A stretch of 64,000 nt of DNA from Sphingobacterium cellulitidis (GCA_002245855.1 NOUX01000001.1:62001-126000); one strand, 5' to 3'; shown: positions 35,274-44,614, counted from the first letter of the stretch. Notes: generated by a model from the sequence alone, not told the origin. Numbers and translations are program-made.

Positions 35274-35677
35274 CCTCCTAAATTTGCACTATTCTTTCTG
35301 TCCCCATATAGTTTTGGGTCAAAAGACACCTTTGGAGAAAGGTAGTGCAATAATACTAATCTTGAATAACGGTAATTAAAAGGAGCAAATATTATTATGG
35401 CAATGAACAGAACTGCGATATATAACCAAGGAGACTCACTTCCTGTAAAGTAGGCTGTAGCCAAGGCTAACATCAATACTTCTGCAACTGAAAATGCATA
35501 ACTTACATACATGGCTGCATAAAAATAGCCGGGCTCTATTTCGAATTTAAATCCACAATGTGGACAAAATTCATGCATTTTCTGCTTTGATAAACCATAT
35601 GCTGAACCAGAATACATATTCCCAGTTCTACATTTTGGACATTTACTTTGACAAACAGCTTGAAATTTTGAAATCAT
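35270..35677 (-). CDS. DUF983 zinc-ribbon membrane protein
   Basis: This 135-residue protein opens with two CxxC pairs (CQSKCPKCRTG and FCPHCGFKFE), a probable zinc ribbon, and then two membrane helices (about 55-98). It ends with a short basic tail. DUF983 members often sit near cytochrome oxidase or assembly genes, but no such gene is visible here. The small CAMC membrane protein gene lies 3 bp upstream in the same operon. Confidence 0.8.
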   Translation of the reverse strand: MISKFQAVCQSKCPKCRTGNMYSGSAYGLSKQKMHEFCPHCGFKFEIEPGYFYAAMYVSYAFSVAEVLMLALATAYFTGSESPWLYIAVLFIAIIIFAPFNYRYSRLVLLHYLSPKVSFDPKLYGDRKNSANLGG

Positions 35678-35680
35678 TTT

Positions 35681-35968
35681 TTATTCCTCAATCTGTTTTA
35701 TCATGTGCATAGAATTGGAACCACTCGTGTTTCTGAATTTTTTGTACCATAAAAATCCAACCCCTGCGGCTATCATAAATGGCATTGCTAATAAAAACAA
35801 AATACCATCATTCAAACCTTTCCCTTGGGTATTGCCTTCTTGCGTACTATTCTCAGCATTCAAAGTACACATCGCACATTGAGCCGAACTCACAGTAGGC
35901 AAAGTCATAAGCGTAATACTCAATAGACTAGCAATTAAACTTATTCTGAATTTATGAATGATACTCAT
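35681..35968 (-). CDS. Small exported membrane protein with CAMC motif
   Basis: This 95-residue protein has a signal sequence (cut near SSAQ at about 30), a CAMCTLNAENS motif right after it, and one membrane helix (about 58-76) with a short basic tail. The CxxC on the periplasmic side could bind a metal or be redox-active. Homologous CAMC proteins are familiar in Bacteroidota, but I cannot name a function. The gene precedes DUF983 by 3 bp. Confidence 0.65.
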   Translation of the reverse strand: MSIIHKFRISLIASLLSITLMTLPTVSSAQCAMCTLNAENSTQEGNTQGKGLNDGILFLLAMPFMIAAGVGFLWYKKFRNTSGSNSMHMIKQIEE

Positions 35969-36000
35969 ACCGCAAAGTTAACGTAATTATCCTAAATTTC

Positions 36001-36702
36001 TTATATGTTTCCTTTAATCAGGACATTAAATTTCTCCCAGAAGCCATCTTCAGGCAATGGCGCCTTGATGATCATCTCTTCTTCTTTGATCGGATGAACA
36101 AAACTTAAAGACCTAGAATGCAAACAAATTGTACGTCTATGGCTTCCACGTTGATAGCCGTATTTGTTGTCTCCAACAATCGGACATCCCATATAAGCCA
36201 GTTGGCTACGAATTTGATGCGTACGACCTGTCAACGGATTCACCTTCAACAAATAATAGCCATCTAACTGTCCAACAACCTCATAATTCAACTCCGCATA
36301 ACTTCCATTCTTTACTTCACGATCATAAGCCTTGGTAATCATCTTCTTCCGATCCCTGAGTAACCAATTCTTAAGTGTTCCTTTAGGATGTTTCGGTTTT
36401 TCACGAACTAATGCCAAATAGGTTTTCTCCACCTTACGGTCATGAAATAATCGGTTCATTCGGTCCAAACCTTTACTGGTTTTGGCAAATAAAATCATCC
36501 CACTAACCGGGCGGTCCAAACGATGGATTACCCCTAAAAATGCTGCATTCGGCTTATTATATTTCTTGGCTAAAAAATCCTTCAACATGTCTTCCATGGA
36601 TGCATCTCCTGAAACATCAACTTGGACAATATCTCCACCTCGTTTATTGATCGCTATTAAATGGTTGTCTTCGTAAAGAACATCCTTTTCTGAAATACTC
36701 AT
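36001..36702 (-). CDS. RluA-family pseudouridine synthase
   Basis: This 233-residue enzyme has the catalytic motif VIHRLDRPVSGMILFAKT (about 59-76; Asp in HRLD), then NPLTGRTHQIRSQLAYMGCPIVGDNKYG. It has no S4 domain. It converts uridine to pseudouridine in rRNA or tRNA; the exact site (TruC, RluA or RluC-like) cannot be assigned. It lies downstream of the mla terminator with a separate, unseen promoter. Confidence 0.9.
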   Translation of the reverse strand: MSISEKDVLYEDNHLIAINKRGGDIVQVDVSGDASMEDMLKDFLAKKYNKPNAAFLGVIHRLDRPVSGMILFAKTSKGLDRMNRLFHDRKVEKTYLALVREKPKHPKGTLKNWLLRDRKKMITKAYDREVKNGSYAELNYEVVGQLDGYYLLKVNPLTGRTHQIRSQLAYMGCPIVGDNKYGYQRGSHRRTICLHSRSLSFVHPIKEEEMIIKAPLPEDGFWEKFNVLIKGNI

Positions 36703-36711
36703 ATTAATTAT

Positions 36712-36740
36712 AAAAAAAGCGTCTGCTATGGACGCTTTTT
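36712..36740 (-). terminator. Terminator of the mlaEFD operon
   Basis: AAAAGCGTC/GACGCTTTT (36715-36723 and 36731-36739) with a 7-nt loop is flanked by A and T runs. It lies 24 bp after mlaD and 10 bp before the pseudouridine synthase ATG. Confidence 0.88.
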
Positions 36741-36763
36741 AATTTTTTATTTAAATCTTGAAA

Positions 36764-37756
36764 TTATTTGATTGAATCTTGTGCTGCAGCTGCTTCTTCT
36801 TTTGCTTTTTTCTTGAAGAAACCTCTTAACAAGAAATTACTTTGTAAAGCCTCCATATTCTGATCCAATTTCTCAGTGCTCAAGTTCAAGTTTCTTAAGA
36901 TCTGCTTGATCTCATTTGCAGCCTCCGGATCATTGGTCAACACCCCGATTGCATTGTCCTTATCATTTAAACGCTCAGTAGTTTGGTTCAGATTAGCCAT
37001 TAATGCTGAAGCTGTTTGAGTAACTCCTTGCAATTGAGCCGCTGATTCTCTTAAACTAGCGAATACTGCAGTATCAGTGGATAACTCATGAATTAATCCT
37101 TGATTGCTGTTTAATTTCTTAGTCAAAGTAACCAAGTTATTAACTGCTTGATTCGCTTGGGTCATGGTTCCATTTAATGTTGTAACCGACTGTTTTAAGT
37201 TATTAGCAATCGTTTCATCGGTCATCATTGCTCCAACAGCACCTTTTCCTTCTAGAAGATTCTTCGATAATGCTGCGAAGTTTTTCGTTATTTCCACAAG
37301 GTTCTCATTGTTTACTTGCAGGGTGGCTAGCATCGCATCCATTCCACCTGAAACTCCAGACTTGATCTCATCTCCATGTTCAATCTGAGGGTAAGCTTCG
37401 GTTCCACCAACTAAACTAATAATCGCATTACCAATTAATCCATCTGAACTCAGGGTAGCAATCACGTCCTTACGAATGAATTTGCTAGATTTCTCCTCCA
37501 CATTCATGACCACACGCACATTCTCAACGCTTTCAAATCCTATCTCCTTGATAATACCAACTTTAACCCCTGAAAACCAAACGTTATTCCCCACTTTCAA
37601 ACCTTTTACATCTTTGAAATATGTTGTAACGGTCAAGTTTTTTGAGAATTTGTTTTGCTGAGTTCCAATAACTAAAATCCCTGCAACTAAAATGATTAAC
37701 CCGATAAAGGTAAACAACCCTACTATAATCGATCGTTTTCTCTCTGATGCTGCCAT
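36764..37756 (-). CDS. mlaD: MlaD-like MCE-domain lipid transport protein
   Basis: This 330-residue protein has one N-terminal membrane helix (about 11-30), an MCE domain (about 38-115; YFKDVKGLKVGNNVWFSGVKVGIIKEIGF, identified by GLKxGxxVxxxGVxVG) and a long coiled-coil tail with many heptad Leu/Asn (about 150-310). MlaD forms the periplasmic ring of the MlaFEDB phospholipid transporter that keeps the outer membrane asymmetric. It follows mlaF by 8 bp. Confidence 0.92.
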   Translation of the reverse strand: MAASERKRSIIVGLFTFIGLIILVAGILVIGTQQNKFSKNLTVTTYFKDVKGLKVGNNVWFSGVKVGIIKEIGFESVENVRVVMNVEEKSSKFIRKDVIATLSSDGLIGNAIISLVGGTEAYPQIEHGDEIKSGVSGGMDAMLATLQVNNENLVEITKNFAALSKNLLEGKGAVGAMMTDETIANNLKQSVTTLNGTMTQANQAVNNLVTLTKKLNSNQGLIHELSTDTAVFASLRESAAQLQGVTQTASALMANLNQTTERLNDKDNAIGVLTNDPEAANEIKQILRNLNLSTEKLDQNMEALQSNFLLRGFFKKKAKEEAAAAQDSIK

Positions 37757-37764
37757 ATATTCTG

Positions 37765-38541
37765 TTATACTATAAAATTATAATCATAAAAAGGTTTAAC
37801 TCTCTCATCATCTGTATCAAATATTTCTGAGAATTTACCTACTCGTTCAAATTTACCTTCCAATAACATCGCCACGCGATCACCTACCATCTTTGCACAA
37901 GCTAAATCGTGGGTAATAATAATGGAGGATGTTTTATATCGTTCCTGAACCTCATTAATCAAAGTATTAATATCCAAACAGGTTAATGGATCCAATCCAG
38001 CTGTTGGTTCATCATACATCATGATATCAGGTCTCAAAATCAATGTTCTAGCAATACCTATCCGTTTTCTTTGTCCGCCGGAAAGCTCCGAAGGCATCTG
38101 ATTAATAGTCCTCAACAACCCCACCCCATCTAACACATCTTCAACCTCACGGTTGATTTCTGCCCTGGTCAGATTTCTTTTATTCCTAACCAAAGGAAAC
38201 TCAAGGTTCTCACGAACAGTCATACTATCATATAACGCACTATTCTGAAAGGAAAAGCCTATTTTCAAACGTAAATCCCGCAATTCCTTCTCATTCAATT
38301 CATTGACAACCTCTCCTAGAACAGTAATATTCCCTGCATCAGGTTTTAATAATCCGGAGATTAATTTGATCAACACAGATTTCCCTGTACCCGATCTCCC
38401 CAGGACTACCAAGTTCTCGCCATTATATAATTTTAAATCAACATTGCGTAATACATGCAAATCCCCAAAGGACTTACTTACACCCTCAACATTGATAACA
38501 ACGTCTTCGTAATTAATATCTACTGGTTTTTTCTGTTCCAT
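37765..38541 (-). CDS. mlaF: MlaF-like ABC ATPase
   Basis: This 258-residue ATPase has Walker A LGRSGTGKSVLI, Q-loop FSFQNSALYDSMTV, signature LSGGQRKRIGIARTL, Walker B IMMYDEPTAGLDP and switch His in IITHDL. FQNSALYDSMTV is the Mla-type Q-loop region. It powers phospholipid movement through MlaE. It lies between mlaE (6 bp) and mlaD (8 bp). Confidence 0.94.
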   Translation of the reverse strand: MEQKKPVDINYEDVVINVEGVSKSFGDLHVLRNVDLKLYNGENLVVLGRSGTGKSVLIKLISGLLKPDAGNITVLGEVVNELNEKELRDLRLKIGFSFQNSALYDSMTVRENLEFPLVRNKRNLTRAEINREVEDVLDGVGLLRTINQMPSELSGGQRKRIGIARTLILRPDIMMYDEPTAGLDPLTCLDINTLINEVQERYKTSSIIITHDLACAKMVGDRVAMLLEGKFERVGKFSEIFDTDDERVKPFYDYNFIV

Positions 38542-38547
38542 AAATGA

Positions 38548-39306
38548 TTATCCCATTAATGCTAGAACCTGAACAATTAATAATTCCTCAATAAATACAA
38601 TAAACATGGAAGCAACTACTGCACTATTTGCTGCTTTACCAACACCTTCTGTACCTTTCGAAGAATAATAACCGACATAAGTACTCACAAACCCAATTGT
38701 AAAACCGAACACAATAGCCCTGAAAACCATTGCAAAAATATCTTTTGGCGCAATGGCTTCAAAAACTTGAGTAATAAAACTTAATATACTTAATTGATCT
38801 TTTGAAATAATACTCAAATATCCACCTGCTAATCCAATCCCTGCTACATAAAAACATAAAACAGGAATCATAAAAGTTGTAGCAATTATTCTACTAACAA
38901 TCAGAAATTTAAATGGATTTGTACCAGACACTTCCATTGCATCGATCTGTTCAGTAACATTCATGGAACTCAGTTCCGCTCCAATCTGTGAACCTACTTT
39001 CCCAGATGCAATCAAAGCCGTCACCAATGGTGCTAAGGCCCGAACAATAGCGATTGAAATCAATGCTGGTAGCCAAGATGCTGCTCCAAACTCCTCCAAT
39101 GAAGGCCTAGACTGCTTGGTAAATACAAAACCAACAATAAATCCAGTTAAACTAATCAAAGGAAAGGATTTCCATCCAATTTCATAACACTGTCTGATGA
39201 TCTCTTTAAACTCGTAAGGTGGGCTCACCACTTCGCGAAAAAAACGCATCAGAAAGCGGTGAATCTTCGCAAACTCTAGTAATAAGGACTCAATTTTCTT
39301 AGCCAT
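38548..39306 (-). CDS. mlaE: MlaE-like permease
   Basis: This 252-residue integral membrane permease has ALVTALIASGKVGSQIGAELSSMNVTEQIDAMEVSG (about 95-130; the coupling region, recognised by GxxGAELxxMxVxEQIDAM), preceded by a SLTGFIVGFVFTKQ segment, and ends in hydrophobic helices. MlaE forms the membrane core of the phospholipid transporter. It is the first gene of mlaEFD. MlaA, MlaB and MlaC homologues are not in the window; Bacteroidota often lack them nearby. Confidence 0.93.
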   Translation of the reverse strand: MAKKIESLLLEFAKIHRFLMRFFREVVSPPYEFKEIIRQCYEIGWKSFPLISLTGFIVGFVFTKQSRPSLEEFGAASWLPALISIAIVRALAPLVTALIASGKVGSQIGAELSSMNVTEQIDAMEVSGTNPFKFLIVSRIIATTFMIPVLCFYVAGIGLAGGYLSIISKDQLSILSFITQVFEAIAPKDIFAMVFRAIVFGFTIGFVSTYVGYYSSKGTEGVGKAANSAVVASMFIVFIEELLIVQVLALMG

Positions 39307-39360
39307 TAACTATCTGTATTATCGTATTTCTTCAATATTGAAATCGGAAATATTTCGTGG

Positions 39361-39368
39361 CAAATGTA
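39361..39368 (-). promoter_or_regulatory. -7 element of mlaEFD
   Basis: On the minus strand this reads TACATTTG, a perfect TAnnTTTG box 54 bp before the mlaE ATG. No -33 TTTG is found at 19 nt. Confidence 0.5.
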
Positions 39369-39522
39369 CAAAATTTCTATTATCCATACGGAAACTGTGT
39401 TCAATATTAGCAGAAACAGCTTCACAGCAAAAAAGTTTGACAAAATTATTATACAATTAAACCTTTCCTAAAATCCTCATGTCATACCTACAAATTATGG
39501 TGAAAAATAAACATTTTGACAT

Positions 39523-41088
39523 ATGAAAAATTTGAAAACATCCACAATATACAGCGCATTTCTAATAATGCTTCTTGGGTTATTCAGCATGAAACCTGCC
39601 GCTGCCCAAGGTTATGATGATGTCGATTTCGATGTTTTTCATGAAGAACTGGATCCTTACGGTGACTGGGACTATGATGATGAATATGGAAATGTATGGT
39701 ATCCAGATGAAGATGATGATTTCAGACCTTATGGTTCTAATGGTTATTGGACAATGACCGAATATGGTAACACTTGGGTTTCAAATTATGACTGGGGATG
39801 GGCGCCATTCCATTATGGTCGCTGGATTCACAGACCCCATAGAGGATGGGCATGGATTCCAGGATATGAATGGGGACCTGCTTGGGTAGATTGGCGTACC
39901 GGTGGTGGATACTACGGTTGGGCTCCTATGCGCCCTGGTGTAAGTGTAAATGTGAGCATTGGATTGCCACTTGACTTATGGGTATTTATTCCAACGAACC
40001 GAATCTATGATCGTTATATAAATAGACATTGGTCTTATGGTCGTCGTAATATCTATAATAACACAACAATCATCAATAACACCTATATTGTAAACAACAA
40101 TCGTTATTACGGTGGTCCCGCTCGTCGCGACATCGAAAGACATATTGGTAGACGTGTTGATGTTAGAAACGTAAATTTCGATAATAGACGTGGGGCATCA
40201 CGTGTTAGTCGTAGTTCAGTTTCAATGTACCGTCCTGACCGAAATAACCGCAACGATCGCGCTGTTACTAGCAGAAGTGGCCGCCTTGAAAACTCGCGTA
40301 ACTCCCGTTCGAATGACAGATCTCCAGCAAATCGCGTAGAGAACAGCAGAACTTCTGGACGTGGAAATAGCGAAAGAAGCAACAATGGTTATAGAATTAC
40401 CAGAAATGCAAACGGCCAACGTGAAATGCATATCGGAAGTGGAAATTCAAGCCGTGGCGAACGTGGAAATAGCAATAATTCTCGCTCTGGAAGAGTAGAA
40501 AGAGGAACCAGCACTAGAGATCGTCAACCAACTTCTCGTGGTCAAGTTTCAATGGACCGTTCTAACTCTAGAAACGAATCCGTGAACCGTAATTCTAGAT
40601 CTTCTAGAAACGAGTCAATGAACCGTAGTTCTAGACCTACTAGAAACGAATCTATGAACCGTAGCTCTAGTCCTTCTAGAAACGAATCTATGAACCGTAG
40701 CTCTAGACCTACTAGAAACGAGTCAATGAATCGTAGTTCTAGACCTGCTAGAAACGAGTCAATGAACCGTAGCTCTAGACCTGCTAGAAACGAGTCAATG
40801 AACCGTAGCTCTAGACCTGCTAGAAACGAGTCAATGAACCGTAGTTCTAGACCTTCTAGAAATGAATCTATGAACCGTAGTCAACCAAGACAATCGGCTC
40901 CTCAAAGAGAACAACGTCAACCTAGACAAGAATCTAGGTCACAAAATAGAGTATTCCAAGCTCGTTCTTCTGAAAGACCTCAAAGCCGTCCTTCAGTTCA
41001 ACGTAGCTCCAATGAATCTCGTTCTTCAGCTAGACCATCCAACAGCCAACGTGCTGAACGTGGTTCAGGAAGAGGAAATAGAGGATAA
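39523..41088 (+). CDS. DUF6600 (YXWGXW) exported protein with Arg/Ser/Asn repeat tail
   Basis: This 521-residue secreted protein has a signal (cut near AAAQ at about 29), then an acidic start and a Trp/Gly-rich region (about 50-150) with repeated WxxG and YxWGxW motifs (YDWGWAPFHYGRW, GYEWGPAWVDWR, YYGWAPM), typical of DUF6600. From about 240 it is a low-complexity, very basic region rich in Arg, Ser and Asn. Residues 351-453 form eight 12-residue repeats (NESMNRSSRPxR) plus a partial ninth. Such tails often bind nucleic acid, polysaccharide or the cell wall; the function here is unknown. A strong terminator follows. Confidence 0.85.
   Translation: MKNLKTSTIYSAFLIMLLGLFSMKPAAAQGYDDVDFDVFHEELDPYGDWDYDDEYGNVWYPDEDDDFRPYGSNGYWTMTEYGNTWVSNYDWGWAPFHYGRWIHRPHRGWAWIPGYEWGPAWVDWRTGGGYYGWAPMRPGVSVNVSIGLPLDLWVFIPTNRIYDRYINRHWSYGRRNIYNNTTIINNTYIVNNNRYYGGPARRDIERHIGRRVDVRNVNFDNRRGASRVSRSSVSMYRPDRNNRNDRAVTSRSGRLENSRNSRSNDRSPANRVENSRTSGRGNSERSNNGYRITRNANGQREMHIGSGNSSRGERGNSNNSRSGRVERGTSTRDRQPTSRGQVSMDRSNSRNESVNRNSRSSRNESMNRSSRPTRNESMNRSSSPSRNESMNRSSRPTRNESMNRSSRPARNESMNRSSRPARNESMNRSSRPARNESMNRSSRPSRNESMNRSQPRQSAPQREQRQPRQESRSQNRVFQARSSERPQSRPSVQRSSNESRSSARPSNSQRAERGSGRGNRG
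40573..40881 (+). repeat. 36-bp in-frame tandem repeat, eight units plus partial
   Basis: Eight 36-bp units run from 40573 to 40860, each encoding NES(M/V)NR(S/N)S(R/S)(P/S)xR, with x mostly Ala, Thr or Ser, followed by a partial ninth. Units in the middle (about 40717-40860) are nearly identical at DNA level, suggesting recent expansion by slippage or recombination. Confidence 0.95.
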
Positions 41089-41115
41089 ATTTTTATTTAG
41101 TTGAAACAATTTGTT

Positions 41116-41148
41116 AAAACGGTCCGTCGATTGACGGACCGTTTTTAT
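41116..41148 (+). terminator. Terminator of the DUF6600 gene
   Basis: The perfect 13-bp stem AAAACGGTCCGTC/GACGGACCGTTTT (41116-41128 and 41133-41145) with loop GATT is followed by T-rich sequence. Confidence 0.93.
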
Positions 41149-41291
41149 TTTCACTTCACTTCCAAAAACCTTTCAACTTCTTTTTTTGAGTTAAAATCAA
41201 CCTTCATTTTTGTTTAGTAAAAGAGAAAAAAGCATTTTTGTGCCTCCTTTTTGTTAACTTCAATAAAGCACAAGAATAATTTTTATAGTAA

Positions 41292-42470
41292 ATGGCGAAA
41301 CTTACATCCATTTTAGACAATGATTTTTACAAGTTCACAATGCAATATGCTGTTGTGAAACTCTTTCCGAAAGCGAAAGCACGATATCAATTTATCAACC
41401 GCGGAAAACATCAATTCCCTGAAGGCTTTGCAGAAAAACTAAGGGAAGCTGTAAATCAATTGGCAAATCTAAAACTTACTGCCACCGAGAAATCTTTCTT
41501 TGCCAAAACTTGTCCGTATATCGACCCTACTTATTTTGATTTTCTTCAAGGATATCATTATGACCCCGATGAAGTAACAATTACCCAAGATGGACCTAAC
41601 TTATCTGTTAAAGTCGAAGGTTATTGGTATAGAACCATTCTTTGGGAAGTACCGCTGATGGCTTTAATTTGTGAAACATACTATGAGGTGACTGGACAAA
41701 AACGAGTTGATGATGCTGAAGTCATGAAAATTGTCAATGACAAAATGGACAAGTATGATAAACTCAACATTACCATCGCAGACTTCGGAACCAGGAGAAG
41801 ACATTCTTACGCAGTTCATAACCTGGTGATTAAAGCATTGAAAGAACATCCTTCCAAAACATTTATTGGAACTAGCAATGTTCATTTTGCTATGAAATAC
41901 CATATCAAACCTATCGGCACTCATGCCCATGAATGGTTTATGTTTCATGCTGCTAAATACGGCTATAAAATGGCCAATCTCTTAGGTCTCGAAAATTGGT
42001 CTGACGTATATCGGGGCGACTTGGGTATTGCCCTTTCAGACACTTACACCACCGAAGTATTCTTTAAGCAATTTGATAAAAAACTAAGCAAATTATTTGA
42101 CGGTGTAAGACATGATAGCGGCGATCCGATCGAATTTGCTCAAAAAACAATCGACCATTACAAAGGCAAGGGCATTAACCCATTGACTAAAACTATCATC
42201 TTCTCCGATGGATTAGATTATGAAAAAGTGGTGAAAATTGTCAATTTCAGCAAAGACAAAATTGGTCATTCCTTTGGTATTGGAACAGACTTCACCAATG
42301 ATGTAGGTCTGTCTCGAATGAATATTGTCATTAAAATGACCGAAGCATTCCCTGATGAAGGCGAGTGGACTCCCGTAATCAAACTTTCTGATGAACCTAA
42401 CAAGCACACCGGTGATCCTGAAGAAATAAAAATGGCAAAACGATTTTTAAATATCCATGGCCATGAATAG
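41292..42470 (+). CDS. pncB: Nicotinate phosphoribosyltransferase
   Basis: This 392-residue enzyme makes nicotinate mononucleotide from nicotinate and PRPP in NAD salvage. Clear family segments are LDNDFYKFTMQYAV (7-20), ADFGTRRRHSYAVHNLVI, GTSNVHFAMKYHIKPIGTHAHEWFM (substrate loop with the phosphorylated-type His, named by GTSNV...GTxAHE) and RHDSGDPIEFA. The length matches the bacterial enzyme (about 390-400). Its last 14 bp overlap the methyltransferase gene, so the two are coupled. Confidence 0.95.
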   Translation: MAKLTSILDNDFYKFTMQYAVVKLFPKAKARYQFINRGKHQFPEGFAEKLREAVNQLANLKLTATEKSFFAKTCPYIDPTYFDFLQGYHYDPDEVTITQDGPNLSVKVEGYWYRTILWEVPLMALICETYYEVTGQKRVDDAEVMKIVNDKMDKYDKLNITIADFGTRRRHSYAVHNLVIKALKEHPSKTFIGTSNVHFAMKYHIKPIGTHAHEWFMFHAAKYGYKMANLLGLENWSDVYRGDLGIALSDTYTTEVFFKQFDKKLSKLFDGVRHDSGDPIEFAQKTIDHYKGKGINPLTKTIIFSDGLDYEKVVKIVNFSKDKIGHSFGIGTDFTNDVGLSRMNIVIKMTEAFPDEGEWTPVIKLSDEPNKHTGDPEEIKMAKRFLNIHGHE

Positions 42471-43194
42471 AGATGTATATGGCGAAGCCCTCTACGATTA
42501 TCATGCGCTTGGCAAATTGAATGAACCTCTCCTCCTGCACAGCAGTTATGGAGACATCGAGGAAATGCCTATTGAAGTGTTCTTTCGTGAGGAAGAAGAT
42601 ATTCCTGAATTGGAATATATCGCGCTATCACTATGTGATGGCAAAGTATTAGACGTCGGTGCTGGAGCCGGTGTTCACGCCTTATATCTGCAGGAAAAAG
42701 GCTTCGAGGTTGACGCCATGGAGATTTCTGAGACAGCTTGTAAAATCATGGAAAAACGTGGGGTAAAGAATATTATCCATGCTGATTTCTTTGACTTCAA
42801 GGATCAAAAATATGACACCCTGCTATTTTTAATGAATGGAATAGGAATCGCTGAAACTCTTGATGGATTTAAAAAGCTCCTGCAACATGCAAAATCGATC
42901 CTCACTGACAAAGGACAACTGATCTTTGATAGCTCCGATATTTCATACCTATACGAAGAATATAGAATCCCTAGACCCGAACATTATTTTGGAGAAATCA
43001 ATTTCCAATATGAATACAAGGGCAACCTGGGAAAACCTTTTCATTGGCTCTATATTGACCAACAAACTCTTATAAAAATTGCTCACGAAGAGAATTGGGT
43101 TGTTCAAATTCTTTTCGAGGATGACAACGATCAATATTTGGTGAGAATGGAACCAAGAAAAGAAATGGATGACGAAATCGATGAAAGTATATAG
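42457..43194 (+). CDS. Class I SAM-dependent methyltransferase
   Basis: This 245-residue protein (starts at 42457 or 42463 both possible) carries the SAM-binding motif VLDVGAGAGVHALYLQEKG (about 66-84), the acidic VDAMEIS, motif II DTLLFLMNGIGI and a ferredoxin-like cap. Substrate unknown. It is coupled to pncB by overlap, which suggests but does not show a link with nicotinate metabolism. An imperfect repeat of CTCACATCT-type words and a bidirectional terminator follow. Confidence 0.82.
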   Translation: MAMNRDVYGEALYDYHALGKLNEPLLLHSSYGDIEEMPIEVFFREEEDIPELEYIALSLCDGKVLDVGAGAGVHALYLQEKGFEVDAMEISETACKIMEKRGVKNIIHADFFDFKDQKYDTLLFLMNGIGIAETLDGFKKLLQHAKSILTDKGQLIFDSSDISYLYEEYRIPRPEHYFGEINFQYEYKGNLGKPFHWLYIDQQTLIKIAHEENWVVQILFEDDNDQYLVRMEPRKEMDDEIDESI

Positions 43195-43310
43195 ATTTAA
43201 AAAATCAATAAATTAGAAACTTATAATTTATACTTTAAAACAAGCAGTAATGAAGATTTTAAAGCAATTTTATCTCAAATCTCACATCTAATATCTCACA
43301 TCTCATAATA

Positions 43311-43340
43311 AAAAAATCCCCTCTTTTTGAGGGGATTTCT
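43311..43340. terminator. Bidirectional terminator between methyltransferase gene and serS
   Basis: AAATCCCCTC/GAGGGGATTT (43314-43323 and 43329-43338) with a T5 loop, flanked by A-rich and T-containing ends. It serves both convergent genes. Confidence 0.85.
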
Positions 43341-43342
43341 TA

Positions 43343-44614
43343 TTATGAGATATATTCAAAACCTACATAAGGTACCAGTACCTCCGGAATCTTAATTCCT
43401 CTTTCGGTTTGATTATTTTCTAACAGGGTTGCTACAATTCTTGGCAAAGCAAGCGCAGAACCGTTTAAGGTATGTGCTAACTGAGTTTTGCCATCTTCAC
43501 CTTTGAAACGAACTTTTAGACGGTTCGCTTGATAAGTTTCGAAGTTTGAAACGGAAGAAACCTCCAACCAACGCTCTTGTGCAGCAGAATAAGTTTCCAT
43601 ATCATAAGTCATCGCTGAGGTAAAGCTCATATCTCCACCACATAGACGTAAAACACGGTATGGCAATCCTAATTTTTGCAATAATGATTGAACATAAGTA
43701 CTCATTTCTTCCAAAGTTTCATAAGATTTCTCTGGATTTACAATCTGTACCAGCTCTACTTTATCAAATTGGTGCAACCTGTTCAAGCCACGAACATGTG
43801 CTCCGTATGATCCTGCTTCTCGGCGGAAACAAGGTGTATAACCACAATGTCTGATTGGAAAGTCTTCGCTTTTTACAATTGTATCACGATAGATATTTGT
43901 AATTGGAACCTCTGCGGTTGGAATTAAATAAAAATCATCATTTGTAACATGGTACATCTGCCCCTCTTTATCTGGCAATTGTCCGGTTGCATATGCTGAA
44001 TCTTCATTTACAACAATTGGAACTTGAACCTCACGATAGCCCATTTTCGCAGCTTCATCCAAGAAAAAGTTAATCAAACCACGTTGTAAACGAGCTCCTT
44101 TTCCTTTGTAAACTGGAAATCCCGCACCCGTGATTTTTGTTCCTAATTCAAAATCGATGATATCGTATTTCGCCGCCAGTTCCCAATGTGGCAATGCCCC
44201 TTCAGGCAATTGCGGAATAGAACCATTTTCTAAAACCACCTCATTGTCCTCAGGTGTTAACCCTTGTGGAACCATTTTATATGGAAGATTCGGTAATTGA
44301 ATCAACTTGTCATGCAATTCCTTCTCAACCTTATCCAAGGTCTCTGTTAGTTCCTTGATTTGCTCCTTATATGATGCAGATCGCGATTTGATTGCTTCAG
44401 CTTCCTCTTTCTTACCTTGACGCATCAAGTCCCCAATTTGCTTCGCGGACGAATTTGCCTCGGCTGCAATAGAGTCAGATTGATTTTGAGTTTTACGACG
44501 TTGTTCGTCTAAAGCAATGATCTGATCGACCAATTCTACCTCGTTGAAATTCTTAACTTTTAGTCTCTCAACTACATGGTCCCGATTTTCACGGATGTAA
44601 TTTAATTGCAACAT
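43343..44614 (-). CDS. serS: Seryl-tRNA synthetase
   Basis: The ATG at 44614 gives 423 residues (MLQLNYIRENRDHVVERL), the expected length; an in-frame ATG at 44647 would add 11 unlikely residues. The N-terminal long coiled-coil arm (about 30-100) binds tRNA-Ser; the class II core shows FRREAGSYGAHVRGLNRLHQFDKVEL (motif 2; about 262-287) and NGSALALPRIVATLLENNQ (motif 3; about 388-406). The enzyme activates Ser with ATP and charges tRNA-Ser and tRNA-Sec. It is a single gene. Confidence 0.96.
   Translation of the reverse strand: MLQLNYIRENRDHVVERLKVKNFNEVELVDQIIALDEQRRKTQNQSDSIAAEANSSAKQIGDLMRQGKKEEAEAIKSRSASYKEQIKELTETLDKVEKELHDKLIQLPNLPYKMVPQGLTPEDNEVVLENGSIPQLPEGALPHWELAAKYDIIDFELGTKITGAGFPVYKGKGARLQRGLINFFLDEAAKMGYREVQVPIVVNEDSAYATGQLPDKEGQMYHVTNDDFYLIPTAEVPITNIYRDTIVKSEDFPIRHCGYTPCFRREAGSYGAHVRGLNRLHQFDKVELVQIVNPEKSYETLEEMSTYVQSLLQKLGLPYRVLRLCGGDMSFTSAMTYDMETYSAAQERWLEVSSVSNFETYQANRLKVRFKGEDGKTQLAHTLNGSALALPRIVATLLENNQTERGIKIPEVLVPYVGFEYIS

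Noticed and set aside
40573..40881. Regular 36-bp repeats that look like a CRISPR array at first sight
   Set aside because: There are no unique spacers. The units are contiguous, in frame and code for a dodecapeptide. No cas genes are present.
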